Shown: positions 32,009-39,598, counted from the stretch's first letter. The stretch is DNA of 64,000 nucleotides from an uncultured Rhodospirillales bacterium (GCA_903844135.1 CAIMSN010000103.1:1-64000); one strand, 5' to 3'. Notes: generated from the sequence alone by a model not told the origin. Program-made: numbers and translations.

Positions 32009-33973
32009 TCATCGCTCCATCAGACTGCCAATCAGAACGCCGCTGTTCGTCTTCTGCCGGCCATACAAGTAATACCCACTCGCGTCGACCAGATGATCGA
32101 AGCCTTGCGTCTTGTCCGGCTCGGTCGTTCCCTCGCGAAACACCAAACGCTCGTAGGCCTCGATCGATTTGACGCAACGCGCATCAACGGTTGCAACAAT
32201 TGTCCCGTCGGCCGATCGAAACTGCCGGTTCATGACGTTTATTCGATCCCTCACCGAGGGATGCGACCTTAACGCCGACACGTTGAAACCCTTCTCCCGC
32301 AGGATACCGATGTCGGTCCGCCCGGCCGACGAGCTGCGGCGCTGCGACCCAGCCGGATCCGGATAGATCGTGATATGGTCGACCGTCCTCCGCCCCGGCT
32401 CAAAGCCGTCACGGCCGAACCGGCTTATGATCTCAGCCGCCATTTCGTCGGTATTTGAAGTCGGCATAATAATTTCGTCGACTTGACAGACCGTCTCGCC
32501 AAATTCCTGCCAGACCGTTGCAGACATCGGGTTGACGTTAAAGTCCATTCCGACATGCAAGGGTCTTGCGATATCGAAAGGCTTTGTGACCACGTTCTCC
32601 GCCCTGTTGAACGCATAGATGACCCGTCCCGCATAAGTCTCGAAGCTGGCGCAATACTCTTGACGGAATGTCCTGCTGTCCATTTCGCGCCTTGCTGCCA
32701 CCAATTCCTCCGAGGGTACGTTCCCGCCGTCTTCGGTTGTGAATAGAAACGAACGATAGTCGGGATCACCGCCTGGTTGACCGAGCAGATAGCAGTCTCG
32801 GAAATGATCGAAGCCCTTCGGCGTGCCGATGAACAAAGCATGCCCACGGGTGGTCGACAGCATCGGTCGTATCACCTCCAGCCAGGCGCTTGGGCGACAA
32901 TCCGCCCATTCGTCTCCACCGAAGAACCACAATCCGGAACCACGCAAATTGTCGCAGGCGTCCAGCCCGACCAGACGGATGATATGTCCGGAATGCAGCC
33001 TGAGCACGCAGAGCGTCTCGTTCGGTCTGCTAGCCAACCAGGACCGCGGAATCGCTACCTTCAACCTGCCCCACATGACGCGCTTGGCCTGGAGGAACGT
33101 CGGTGCTCCATACCAGATCTCATTCTCGATCCCGACCCCGTACTTTACAGCAAGCCTGGCCGCTCTACGGATCTCCTCGGCCATCAGGAAGGTATTATGC
33201 GTCGGTATATAGCTCTCGCTGCACAGGAAGAGGCGCGATTTGCTGTCAACCTGGATGCAACGTACCGGACGGGTCTGGATTGATCTGATCGACGCGATTT
33301 GGTGCAGACCTGCGTCTGGTCCGATCCTCCAGGACACGACCCCCTCGCTCATCTGCGTTACGAGTCCAAGCGCACCGCAAAGGCGTCTGATCGAATCAAG
33401 CCGAAGCTCACGGCCTCTAACCCAGGCGCCGCGGTCGTCACAACCGCCGTAGCGCGCGACAAGTCGATCTAAGAGCGCCCGTCGCGGTTTTTCATCACGG
33501 CGTCCGCCGCGGAATTGAGTATTGATCGGCTGGCACGGCCGGATGCCCAACACCAGGTGTCGTTTGCACAGAACTCTCAGATCTCGGGTTTGAAGCAACG
33601 CCTCCACACCGGTCCTCAGGACAACACGCCAGAGATGCTCGTCATCGGCGACGATCCTCGTACCACCCTCGAACACGATCTCGTTGCAAGGCCTGCCCAG
33701 CATGATGTCGGTTGCGAAGACGACGTGGCATATGTTACCGCCTTCATCAAACAATCTATCACCGACCTGAATGGCCCCCATCGTTGTCCATCCATCCGGA
33801 GAGGGAAGGCGAGTGCCGAGGCAAAGCGCCTTGCCGAACCGCCGTCCGCAGACTGCGACACGAAAGCGCGTTGAGTCCTTCCAACCAGCCTGATAGATGG
33901 TCCATTGAGCGTCTGTGAGGGACGGTCGACTCTCAGCAACGGTTCGACGTCGCCCTGGGTGGATCGTCGTCAG
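32009..33973 (-). CDS. Terminase large subunit precursor with in-frame intein
   Basis: A 654-residue precursor. From the upstream TGA to the intein there is no ATG, GTG or TTG; the CTG at 33973 has AAGGAG seven bases upstream and is taken as start. N-extein residues 1-48 end VAVCGRRFGK; intein residues 49-260; C-extein residues 261-654 begin TFLMAEE. Splicing gives GRRFGKT, a correct Walker A, and a 442-residue protein. Walker B is in GLWFFGGDEWAD; RNase H-like nuclease acidic residues lie in HVGMDFNVNPM and DHLVDASGYYL. The enzyme packages DNA into the prohead. It overlaps the small-subunit gene by 41 bases. Confidence 0.85.
   Translation of the reverse strand: MTTIHPGRRRTVAESRPSLTDAQWTIYQAGWKDSTRFRVAVCGRRFGKALCLGTRLPSPDGWTTMGAIQVGDRLFDEGGNICHVVFATDIMLGRPCNEIVFEGGTRIVADDEHLWRVVLRTGVEALLQTRDLRVLCKRHLVLGIRPCQPINTQFRGGRRDEKPRRALLDRLVARYGGCDDRGAWVRGRELRLDSIRRLCGALGLVTQMSEGVVSWRIGPDAGLHQIASIRSIQTRPVRCIQVDSKSRLFLCSESYIPTHNTFLMAEEIRRAARLAVKYGVGIENEIWYGAPTFLQAKRVMWGRLKVAIPRSWLASRPNETLCVLRLHSGHIIRLVGLDACDNLRGSGLWFFGGDEWADCRPSAWLEVIRPMLSTTRGHALFIGTPKGFDHFRDCYLLGQPGGDPDYRSFLFTTEDGGNVPSEELVAARREMDSRTFRQEYCASFETYAGRVIYAFNRAENVVTKPFDIARPLHVGMDFNVNPMSATVWQEFGETVCQVDEIIMPTSNTDEMAAEIISRFGRDGFEPGRRTVDHITIYPDPAGSQRRSSSAGRTDIGILREKGFNVSALRSHPSVRDRINVMNRQFRSADGTIVATVDARCVKSIEAYERLVFREGTTEPDKTQGFDHLVDASGYYLYGRQKTNSGVLIGSLMER
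33194..33829 (-). other. Class 3-like intein inserted in the terminase Walker A motif
   Basis: Residues A1-N212. A1 replaces the usual Cys/Ser (ALCLGTRLPSPDGWTTM), block B is GTRIVADDEHLW with H65 and W67, block F is RPVRCIQVDS with C191, and block G is YIPTHN with T210, H211, N212, followed by Thr+1. W67, C191 and T210 are the Trp-Cys-Thr triplet of class 3 inteins. The middle holds a decayed homing-endonuclease remnant (RALLDRLVARYGG, intein residues about 117-130) in which the expected acidic DTDG-type motif is lost. Confidence 0.85.
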
Positions 33974-34385
33974 AAGCGATCTCCTTAATCAAGCCGGCCG
34001 CGTCGAGTGGGAGCGCGGCAGCGCCCCTTGCATGATACTTATCCGGCCTACTTCCCTTCAGCAGCATGACGAGTAGCGGATCGCTATAGCGCCGCAGGAT
34101 GATCGGCTGATTCGTCTCCGGATCCAGCACGAGCTTGCCGGCCTGAAAGAGTTTCTGTTCGATACCATCCAGAGCTCGCCGCCAGGCTTCTGCCTCCAGG
34201 CGGTCTACCGCCTCATCCATGGCTTCTAAGTAAGCTTGTCCGAAATCCTCGTCGACCTTCCGCAACGCACCCACCTCACGGCGCGTCATCTCCGATGCGT
34301 GACAGGCAAGAGAGAGATTACCGCTCTTTGCGAGTTCGCTGAGAAAAAGCTCTTGCCGCATCGCCGCTGCGGTGTCCGGTACCAC
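33933..34385 (-). CDS. Terminase small subunit
   Basis: A 150-residue protein using GTG 34385; the frame is open further upstream but that part overlaps the previous gene and is not protein-like. It has the small-terminase helix-turn-helix pattern: FLSELAKSGNLSLACHASEM, TRREVGALRKVDEDFGQAYL, followed by EAVDRLEAEAWRRALDGIE and a C-terminal region LRRYSDPLLVMLLKGSRPDKY, which is a common motif of this family. It recognises pac/cos DNA and hands it to the large subunit. ATG 34361 is an alternative start. Confidence 0.75.
   Translation of the reverse strand: MVPDTAAAMRQELFLSELAKSGNLSLACHASEMTRREVGALRKVDEDFGQAYLEAMDEAVDRLEAEAWRRALDGIEQKLFQAGKLVLDPETNQPIILRRYSDPLLVMLLKGSRPDKYHARGAAALPLDAAGLIKEIASDDDPPRATSNRC
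33971..33987 (-). promoter_or_regulatory. Shine-Dalgarno and CTG start of terminase large subunit
   Basis: AAGGAG (33981-33986) lies seven bases before CTG (33971-33973). This is the only start-like codon with a ribosome site in the open interval between the in-frame TGA upstream and the intein. It lies inside the small-subunit gene. Confidence 0.55.
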
Positions 34386-34426
34386 AGCGTGGGAAGGTCT
34401 CCCCAGACCCTCCGAGCCGCGCGGGC

Positions 34427-34834
34427 TCAGTTGTAGCGCACCGCGCCGACCCTGCGGCCGCGCGACGCCGTGGAAGCGAGCAAGTTGCTGCGAACCGGCG
34501 GGCTGTCCTCGAACCTGCGAACGATCTCCTCTCGCTTCAGAGCAAGCAGGATACGGTTGCGGAGTGCCTCCGGAAGCATTCCGAGCTTCGTGAGGTTTGC
34601 TACGCCGTAGCGCTTGATCGGTACACAGCGGATGACGACGTCCTGCATCGGCAATCCACTCTGCGCCAGATCGGACCAATGGTCGGGGACGACATCCGCT
34701 CGGTGCCGTGCGTTGGCTTGGCTTTCCAAGCGAAGCAACGTGAGTTCTTCGTCTGCTGTCGCCTGCACCACGTAGATCGAGGTGCCACAGGCAACTACAT
34801 CTCCAGACGAGATCTGGACCGAGTTCGTGAACAT
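34427..34834 (-). CDS. Uncharacterised protein opening the late operon
   Basis: A 135-residue protein between the leader terminator and the small terminase gene. It starts MFTNSVQISSGDVVACG (GTG three codons earlier is possible). The N-terminal half is beta-rich (GDVVACGTSIYVVQATADEE, DVVIRCVPIKRYG), the C-terminal half helical (LPEALRNRILLALKREEIVR). The pattern of a small beta-barrel followed by a helix faintly recalls PemK/MazF-fold proteins, but no catalytic residues are clear and no antitoxin gene adjoins. Best left unnamed. Confidence 0.5.
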   Translation of the reverse strand: MFTNSVQISSGDVVACGTSIYVVQATADEELTLLRLESQANARHRADVVPDHWSDLAQSGLPMQDVVIRCVPIKRYGVANLTKLGMLPEALRNRILLALKREEIVRRFEDSPPVRSNLLASTASRGRRVGAVRYN

Positions 34835-34861
34835 CGAAAGCACCTATCGCCTGAGGCCAAC

Positions 34862-34890
34862 AAAAAACCCGCCAGGTTTCCCTGGCGGGC
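34862..34890 (-). terminator. Intrinsic terminator in the leader of the phage operon
   Basis: On the minus strand the stem CCCGCCAGG / CCTGGCGGG with a GAAA tetraloop is followed by six T (34862-34867). It is directed leftward, directly before the first gene of the morphogenesis operon and just after a consensus promoter. No T run follows on the other strand. Confidence 0.85.
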
Positions 34891-34912
34891 GCATCAATTC
34901 GAGTATGAGAAA

Positions 34913-34941
34913 CTTATAGATGATCTTGGGTCCGCCGTCAA
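34913..34941 (-). promoter_or_regulatory. Sigma-70-type promoter for the phage morphogenesis operon
   Basis: On the minus strand TTGACG (34936-34941) and TATAAG (34913-34918) are separated by exactly 17 bases, with an A/T-rich stretch upstream (TTAAATAACG). Expected transcription start is near 34906, only about 17 bases before the terminator stem. It lies in the gap between two leftward genes. Confidence 0.75.
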
Positions 34942-35032
34942 TCGTTATTTAACCGTTATGGACAGTGGCCTGTGGCTCAAACAGGCAGCTCGCCGCGCTC
35001 GGCCGCACCGATGCGGACTCAAGCATGCAAAC

Positions 35033-35575
35033 TCACGTCGGCGGACGTTTCAACTTTGCACTATCGATCCTGTCGTAGAGTTCGGTCAATTGCTGCAGAA
35101 GCAAGACCATCTGGGCCGCTACCTTCTTGCGTCCGTTCACATCGCCAGGCAACAGCATTGCCGCCATTGCTGAAAAGGACATCTCGTCCACGAGAAGAAG
35201 TCGAAGACGAACTTCGCCGCAGAGGCCAAGGCTGTTTCGGACAATCTTGCATCGTCCGATAGCTTCGGTGCGCGACAACATAGCGGCATGCAGATCAGGC
35301 GCCTTTCCCGACCGTTTCGTATCAGGGTCATGCGCACCGATGATTCCCATAACGTAGTCTTTGTACCAGCGCTGTGCGGAGTCCGTCTGATCCTGAGCAA
35401 TATCCCCCGTCTTCGAAAGCAGGGTCAGGCCGCCGATAACACGCTGTACATCTTCTTCGACACGTAATATCTGTCCCTTGCCTATCCGTTCGCGGGGAGC
35501 TCGTTCCGCCCGGAAATGGTTTGGGACGACCACCGCCGGCGAAGCCGCTGTCGGGTACGTCTCTGTGATCATCAT
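35033..35575 (-). CDS. Phage-associated protein, possible regulator (DUF6456-like)
   Basis: A 180-residue protein. Its pattern of LTLLSKTGDIAQDQTDSAQRWYKDYVMGI near residue 50-80 and a C-terminal helix pair (LLLVDEMSFSAMAAML, KVAAQMVLLLQQLTELYDRI) resembles alphaproteobacterial prophage proteins with a helix-turn-helix-like end, such as the DUF6456 group. It lies immediately upstream of the late promoter and is a candidate activator or antiterminator by position only. No metal-binding or catalytic motif is visible. ATG ATG at the beginning: either codon could start. Confidence 0.5.
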   Translation of the reverse strand: MMITETYPTAASPAVVVPNHFRAERAPRERIGKGQILRVEEDVQRVIGGLTLLSKTGDIAQDQTDSAQRWYKDYVMGIIGAHDPDTKRSGKAPDLHAAMLSRTEAIGRCKIVRNSLGLCGEVRLRLLLVDEMSFSAMAAMLLPGDVNGRKKVAAQMVLLLQQLTELYDRIDSAKLKRPPT

Positions 35576-35649
35576 TCTGATTATCTCGCGCTAGAACCTG
35601 CTGAACCCAGCATGCATGCCGATCGGCCATGGAACAGACCGACGCGATT

Positions 35650-35931
35650 TCAGGTGTGGATCGACGACGCGGGCTGATGCGGCACGAAATGCACGATCGC
35701 GCTCCAGGTAATCGGATGCCCGGCTGGGAGAGGAGCCGCCCCCGCATCCTCCCTGTCGCGTGTGCACACAGTTCGCACTGACTGTCGGAGAATATGCTTC
35801 GCGCGCCGCTGCGCGAAGCTCCTGCTGACCCCGAGCTGCTGTGCGGCCTTCCGCAGGGTGACACCATGGTGATCGAGGAGTGAGACGAGCCGGCTATCCT
35901 GGTCGGCAGTCCATGTCAAAGCGCGTGGCAT
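35650..35931 (-). CDS. Small helix-turn-helix DNA-binding protein
   Basis: A 93-residue protein starting MPRALTWTADQDSRL at ATG 35931. Residues 5-50 form a Myb/GcrA-like helix-turn-helix: WTADQDSRLVSLLDHHGVTL then KAAQQLGVSRSFAQRRAKHI. The rest contains LPAGHPITWSAI, a motif found in small prophage regulators of alphaproteobacteria. A palindrome overlapping its likely promoter suggests autoregulation. It is the rightmost phage-type gene. Role as regulator of the island is inference. Confidence 0.6.
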   Translation of the reverse strand: MPRALTWTADQDSRLVSLLDHHGVTLRKAAQQLGVSRSFAQRRAKHILRQSVRTVCTRDREDAGAAPLPAGHPITWSAIVHFVPHQPASSIHT

Positions 35932-35963
35932 ACGGGCACCCAAAAGAAGCTGATGACCCCCGT

Positions 35964-35992
35964 AGACTAACGAAGCGTTAGTCGCTGTACAA
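35964..35992 (-). promoter_or_regulatory. Tentative promoter for the HTH gene
   Basis: TTGTAC (35987-35992) and TAGTCT (35964-35969) on the minus strand with 17-base spacing, 33 bases before the HTH gene start codon. The -10 matches consensus weakly. The palindromic operator candidate overlaps the spacer and the -10. Confidence 0.4.
35965..35983. promoter_or_regulatory. Perfect palindrome, candidate operator
   Basis: GACTAACG-AAG-CGTTAGTC: eight-base arms with a three-base spacer, located between the HTH gene and the A/T-rich region to its right. Symmetry and overlap with a promoter fit a dimeric regulator site; the HTH protein is the obvious candidate. Not followed by a T run, so not a terminator. 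Confidence 0.6.
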
Positions 35993-36000
35993 GAAAACAA

Positions 36001-36135
36001 TCGCCCGGAATGACGATATTTTAACGTTTTTCACTGGGGCGCGGGCTGAGCCACGGCCGCGGTGAGCCCTCTGAGCGTCCCGATCAGCACATCGGTGGAG
36101 CCATCAGAACGACCCGCAAAGCCTCCATTCCCCCC
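36001..36135. other. Intergenic region between prophage island and tRNA-Ser area
   Basis: Contains an A/T-rich patch (about 36016-36032, TATTTTAACGTTTTTC) at its left end, then G+C-rich sequence of chromosomal type. This seems to be where composition changes, so the right edge of the island may lie here. No gene or direct repeat recognised. Confidence 0.4.
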
Positions 36136-36491
36136 TCACTCTGGGGGCGACCGAAGTTCGAGCGCCGCACAGGGTGCCGAGACATTGCTGGTGAGGGCGT
36201 TATGACAGAGGCGGACAGCGTCCACGCCACACATCTGGGACGCATTCTCATAGGCGAACTCTGTCTGGGCAGGATCGGCGCCTGGACCCTCTGCGTGATG
36301 GACCGCGCGCATGCTGGTGATACACGCTGAACTGGCTTCGTCCGGTTTCAGACGCAGGACAGTAAGGATGCGATTCAATCGGGTCCGGTCGGGCGTGACT
36401 GCTCCACTTGTCGCGCTGATCGACAGCGCAACGGCCAGAGCCCCGGCGAAGAGCCGATGCTGCCGGACGGGGGAGACGAGGAGAGAGGCTT
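36136..36491 (-). pseudogene. Small secreted Cys-containing protein without a visible start codon
   Basis: The frame from the tRNA-Ser 3' end leftwards encodes a signal-peptide-like segment (HRLFAGALAVALSISATSGA) followed by about 85 residues with four Cys, ending ALELRSPPE. Between the tRNA and the body there is no ATG, GTG or TTG before the hydrophobic segment; the first TTG (36378) would remove the signal peptide. Either a rare start is used, the 5' end was lost, or it is chance. The frame also runs through the tRNA gene. Function not recognised. Confidence 0.35.
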
Positions 36492-36584
36492 TGGCGGAGG
36501 GGATGAGATTCGAACTCACGGTACGGGTTGACCCCGTACAACGGTTTAGCAAACCGCCGCCTTCAGCCACTCGGCCACCCCTCC
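36492..36584 (-). tRNA. tRNA-Ser (anticodon GCT)
   Basis: Class II tRNA with acceptor GGAGGGG / CCCCTCC, discriminator G, encoded CCA, a long variable arm (TTGTACGGGGTCAACCCGTACC) and T arm GAGTTCGAATCTC. Anticodon loop GTTTGCTAAAC gives GCT, reading AGC and AGU. Its 3' end faces the phage island, a usual orientation for integration targets, but no duplicate of the 3' end was found at the left side. Confidence 0.95.
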
Positions 36585-36647
36585 GCCGAAGAGCGTGCTC
36601 GTCGCACGGCGTTTGCAGGGCGTTTCTACGGCTTGCAGGCCACCCCG

Positions 36648-38105
36648 TCAATCAGCCAGCAATCTCTGCCGGAGGCGCTCGTTGACCAGGGCTGGATTGC
36701 CTTTTCCCTTCATCGCCTTCATCGTTTGACCGACGAAGAAGACGAACAGCTTGTCCTTCCCGGACCTGAATTCGGCGAGCTTGTCAGCATTTGCGTCCAG
36801 GACCGTCTCGATCGCCGCATCGATTGCACCGGTATCGACCACTTGGCGCAAACCCTGCCTTTCCACGATCGAGCCTGCGGCCTCACCGGTCTGCACCATC
36901 GTCTCGAAGACGTCTTTGGCGATCCGCCCGTTGATTGTGCCATCGAGCATGAGATCGAGCATCTCGCCCAGATTCCCGGCCGTGACCGGGCTATCGGCGA
37001 TCGTGCGCCCGGTACGGTTCAAGGCCGCGAACAGGTCGCCGATGACCCAATTCGCCGCCAGCCGCGCATCACGGCCCTTGGCGACGGTCTCGTAGAATGC
37101 CGCGGTCGCCTGCTCTGCCACGAGCACGGACGCGTCGTAGTCCGGGATCCCGTAATCCCGCACGAAACGCGCCCGTTTGGCATCCGGCAACTCCGGCAGG
37201 TCGGCCTTGAGCGCGGCGACCCAGGCCTCGTCAAGCACCAGCGGCAGCAAATCCGGATCCGGGAAATACCGGTAGTCGTGCGCGTCCTCCTTAGATCGCA
37301 TCGACCTGGTCTCGCCACGGTGCGGATCGAACAGCCTGGTCTCCTGATCGACCACGCCCCCGCTCTCCCAAACGGCGATCTGCCGCCGCGCCTCGACTTC
37401 GACCGCCTGGGTCACGAACCTGATCGAATTGACGTTCTTGATCTCGCAACGGGTCCGGAACGGCTCTCCCGCCTTCCGCACCGAGACGTTCACGTCGGCA
37501 CGCAGGGACCCCTCCTCCATGTTGCCGTCGCAGGTTCCAAGATAGCGCAATATCGTCCGCAACTTGCGCACATACGCGCCAGCCTCTTCCGGGCTGCGCA
37601 TATCCGGCTCGCTGACGATCTCCATCAGCGCGACCCCGGCGCGGTTGAGATCGATATACGACCGGGAAGGATCCTGGTCATGCAGGGACTTTCCGGCATC
37701 CTGCTCCAGATGCAGCCGCGTCACACCGATCGTGCGTCGGCTGCCATCTGTCAGTTCGATCTCGATCGTGCCTGCGCCGACGATCGGATGGCTGAACTGG
37801 CTGATCTGATACCCGGCCGGAAGATCGGCGTAGAAGTAGTTCTTTCGATCGAATGTGCTCACGAGGTTGACATGCGCCTTGAGCCCGAGGCCGGTCCTGA
37901 CCGCCTGCGCGACGCAAACCTCGTTGATCACCGGCAACATGCCCGGAAATGCCGCGTCAACCAGACTGACATGCGTATTCGGCTCGCCGCCATAGGTCGC
38001 GGACGCGCCGGAGAACAGTTTCGCGTGACTCACCACCTGCGCATGCACCTCAAGCCCGACCACCAGCTCCCACGGGCCGGTGTTGCCCTCGATCAGATAA
38101 CTCAT
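36648..38105 (-). CDS. gatB: Aspartyl/glutamyl-tRNA(Asn/Gln) amidotransferase subunit B
   Basis: A 485-residue GatB. Beginning with [15 protein letters not shown], it has the [19 protein letters not shown] and [13 protein letters not shown] blocks of the kinase domain and ends with the helical YqeY-like tail ([20 protein letters not shown]) that binds tRNA. With GatA and GatC it converts Glu-tRNA(Gln) or Asp-tRNA(Asn) by phosphorylation and amidation. ATG overlaps the gatA stop by four bases, so gatC-gatA-gatB is one operon. Confidence 0.97.
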   Translation of the reverse strand: MSYLIEGNTGPWELVVGLEVHAQVVSHAKLFSGASATYGGEPNTHVSLVDAAFPGMLPVINEVCVAQAVRTGLGLKAHVNLVSTFDRKNYFYADLPAGYQISQFSHPIVGAGTIEIELTDGSRRTIGVTRLHLEQDAGKSLHDQDPSRSYIDLNRAGVALMEIVSEPDMRSPEEAGAYVRKLRTILRYLGTCDGNMEEGSLRADVNVSVRKAGEPFRTRCEIKNVNSIRFVTQAVEVEARRQIAVWESGGVVDQETRLFDPHRGETRSMRSKEDAHDYRYFPDPDLLPLVLDEAWVAALKADLPELPDAKRARFVRDYGIPDYDASVLVAEQATAAFYETVAKGRDARLAANWVIGDLFAALNRTGRTIADSPVTAGNLGEMLDLMLDGTINGRIAKDVFETMVQTGEAAGSIVERQGLRQVVDTGAIDAAIETVLDANADKLAEFRSGKDKLFVFFVGQTMKAMKGKGNPALVNERLRQRLLAD

Positions 38106-39598
38106 GACCCCACCCCCGCCCGGACCGCCGGTAGGTGCGTGAAGGCGGCCGCCTTTTCCAGCGCCGACCCCAGCGCGAAAAGCAACTCCTCGTCGAATGG
38201 CCGACCCAGCAACTGAAGCCCGAGCGGCAAGCCCTTTGCATCGAGACCCACCGGCACCGAAAGCCCCGGCACCCCCGCCATGCTCGCGGGCACGGTGAAT
38301 ATGTCGTTGAGATACATCGTCACCGGATCGTTCATCTTCTCGCCCAACGCGAATGCGGCCGACGGCGCCGTCGGCGTCAGCAGCGCATCGACCCTCGTAA
38401 AGGCCTCGGTGAAGTCACGCAGCAGCAGGCCCCGCACCTTCTGCGCCTTCAGATAATACGCATCGTAATATCCCGACGACAGAACGTAGGTCCCGATCAG
38501 GATCCGTCGTTTCACCTCGTCGCCGAACCCGGCGGCACGCGAGCGCTCGTACAGCATGTCCAGGCTGTCCGCCTCGACCCGCTCACCGAACCTCACACCG
38601 TCGTACCGCGCCAGGTTCGAAGAGCATTCCGCAGGCGCAACTATATAGTACGTCGCCAGCCCGTATCGCGTATGCGGCAGCGACACGTCGACGATCTCGC
38701 ACCCGGCATCCCGCAGCCAGGCAATGCCCTGCTGCCAGAGCGCCTCAATCTCCTGCGACATGCCGGGCGCCCGATATTCCGCCGGGATCCCGATCCGCAT
38801 CCCTTTCAGGCTGCGTCCGATCGCGGCGCGATAATCCGGCACCGGCCGGTCGACGCTCGTGCTGTCCTTGACATCGAATCCGGCCATCGATCGCAGCAGG
38901 ATCGCGCAATCTTCGACGGTGCGCGCCATCGGCCCGGCTTGGTCGAGCGAACTGGCGAACGCCACCGTCCCCCAGCGACTGCAGCGCCCGTAGGTCGGCT
39001 TGATCCCGACGATCCCGCAGAAAGCGGCAGGCTGCCTGATCGACCCCCCCGTGTCGGTCCCGGTCGCGCCGAGCGCCAGCCGCGCCGCCACCGCAGATGC
39101 AGAGCCGCCGGAAGAGCCGCCCGGCACCAGAGCGGTCTCGTCTCCAGTGCGTTTCCACGGGTTTTCCACGGCGCCGAAGGCCGACGTCATGTTCGACGAC
39201 CCCATGGCGAACTCGTCCAGGTTCGTCTTGCCGAGGAAGACCGCGCCATCGCGCTTCATCTGCGCCGTCACCGTGCTCTCGTAGGGCGGCACGAAGTTCT
39301 TCAGGATCCTGCTCGCAGCCGTCGTCCGCACGCCCTCGGTGCAGAACAGATCCTTGATCGCAACGGGCACACCGGACAGAGGTCCCGCGTCGCCCCGTGC
39401 GCGCGACGCATCCGAGGCCCGCGCGCTCTCGAGCGCCTGCTCACCGGTCACGGTGATGAAGGCGTTCAACCGGGGATTGAGCTGCTCGATCGCAGTCAGG
39501 TGGGCCTGCGTGAGCTCCACCGAGGAGAATGCGCCCTGTTCCAGCCCGGACAGCGCCGCCGCCAGGGTCTGCCCGGTCAGCTCCACCATGCCGGCCAT
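38102..39598 (-). CDS. gatA: Aspartyl/glutamyl-tRNA(Asn/Gln) amidotransferase subunit A
   Basis: A 498-residue amidase-signature enzyme. The catalytic Lys is in [11 protein letters not shown], and the cis-Ser/Ser nucleophile pair lies in [13 protein letters not shown] followed by [21 protein letters not shown]. It releases ammonia from Gln for GatB. ATG 39598 overlaps the gatC stop (TGATG); a GTG one codon earlier is also possible. Length is typical. Confidence 0.97.
   Translation of the reverse strand: MAGMVELTGQTLAAALSGLEQGAFSSVELTQAHLTAIEQLNPRLNAFITVTGEQALESARASDASRARGDAGPLSGVPVAIKDLFCTEGVRTTAASRILKNFVPPYESTVTAQMKRDGAVFLGKTNLDEFAMGSSNMTSAFGAVENPWKRTGDETALVPGGSSGGSASAVAARLALGATGTDTGGSIRQPAAFCGIVGIKPTYGRCSRWGTVAFASSLDQAGPMARTVEDCAILLRSMAGFDVKDSTSVDRPVPDYRAAIGRSLKGMRIGIPAEYRAPGMSQEIEALWQQGIAWLRDAGCEIVDVSLPHTRYGLATYYIVAPAECSSNLARYDGVRFGERVEADSLDMLYERSRAAGFGDEVKRRILIGTYVLSSGYYDAYYLKAQKVRGLLLRDFTEAFTRVDALLTPTAPSAAFALGEKMNDPVTMYLNDIFTVPASMAGVPGLSVPVGLDAKGLPLGLQLLGRPFDEELLFALGSALEKAAAFTHLPAVRAGVGS

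Larger units (their letters stand above)
13346..35931. mobile_element. Prophage-like island encoding a contractile-tailed (P2-type order) particle
   Basis: A 22.6-kb block of phage genes, almost all on the minus strand and tightly packed with overlapping start and stop codons. The order is terminase small, terminase large, portal, scaffold, capsid, head completion, sheath, tube, tail chaperones with frameshift, tape-measure position, U/X/D/V/W/J/I/H-like baseplate and fibre genes. Sequence is visibly less G+C-rich than the flanks. Not seen: integrase, excisionase, CI-like repressor, replication, holin, endolysin or spanin genes. No direct repeat of the adjacent tRNA-Ser 3' end was found at the left edge. 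Boundaries are the outermost phage-like genes, not mapped attachment sites. Confidence 0.85.

Noticed and set aside
33821-33829. Cys3 of the intein as a class 1 first residue instead of Ala1
   Set aside because: Starting at Cys3 would leave two extra residues (Ala-Leu) in the Walker A motif after splicing, while Ala1 gives a perfect GRRFGKT and the Trp-Cys-Thr triplet fits class 3.
33616-33939. TTG-started frame at the beginning of the terminase region
   Set aside because: Out of frame with terminase, Arg/Ser-rich with no similarity; residues before Walker A occur in the other frame.
36130-36149. CCCCC/GGGGG hairpin near the stop of the start-less frame as terminator
   Set aside because: No T run on either side and the stop codon lies in the loop; too weak.
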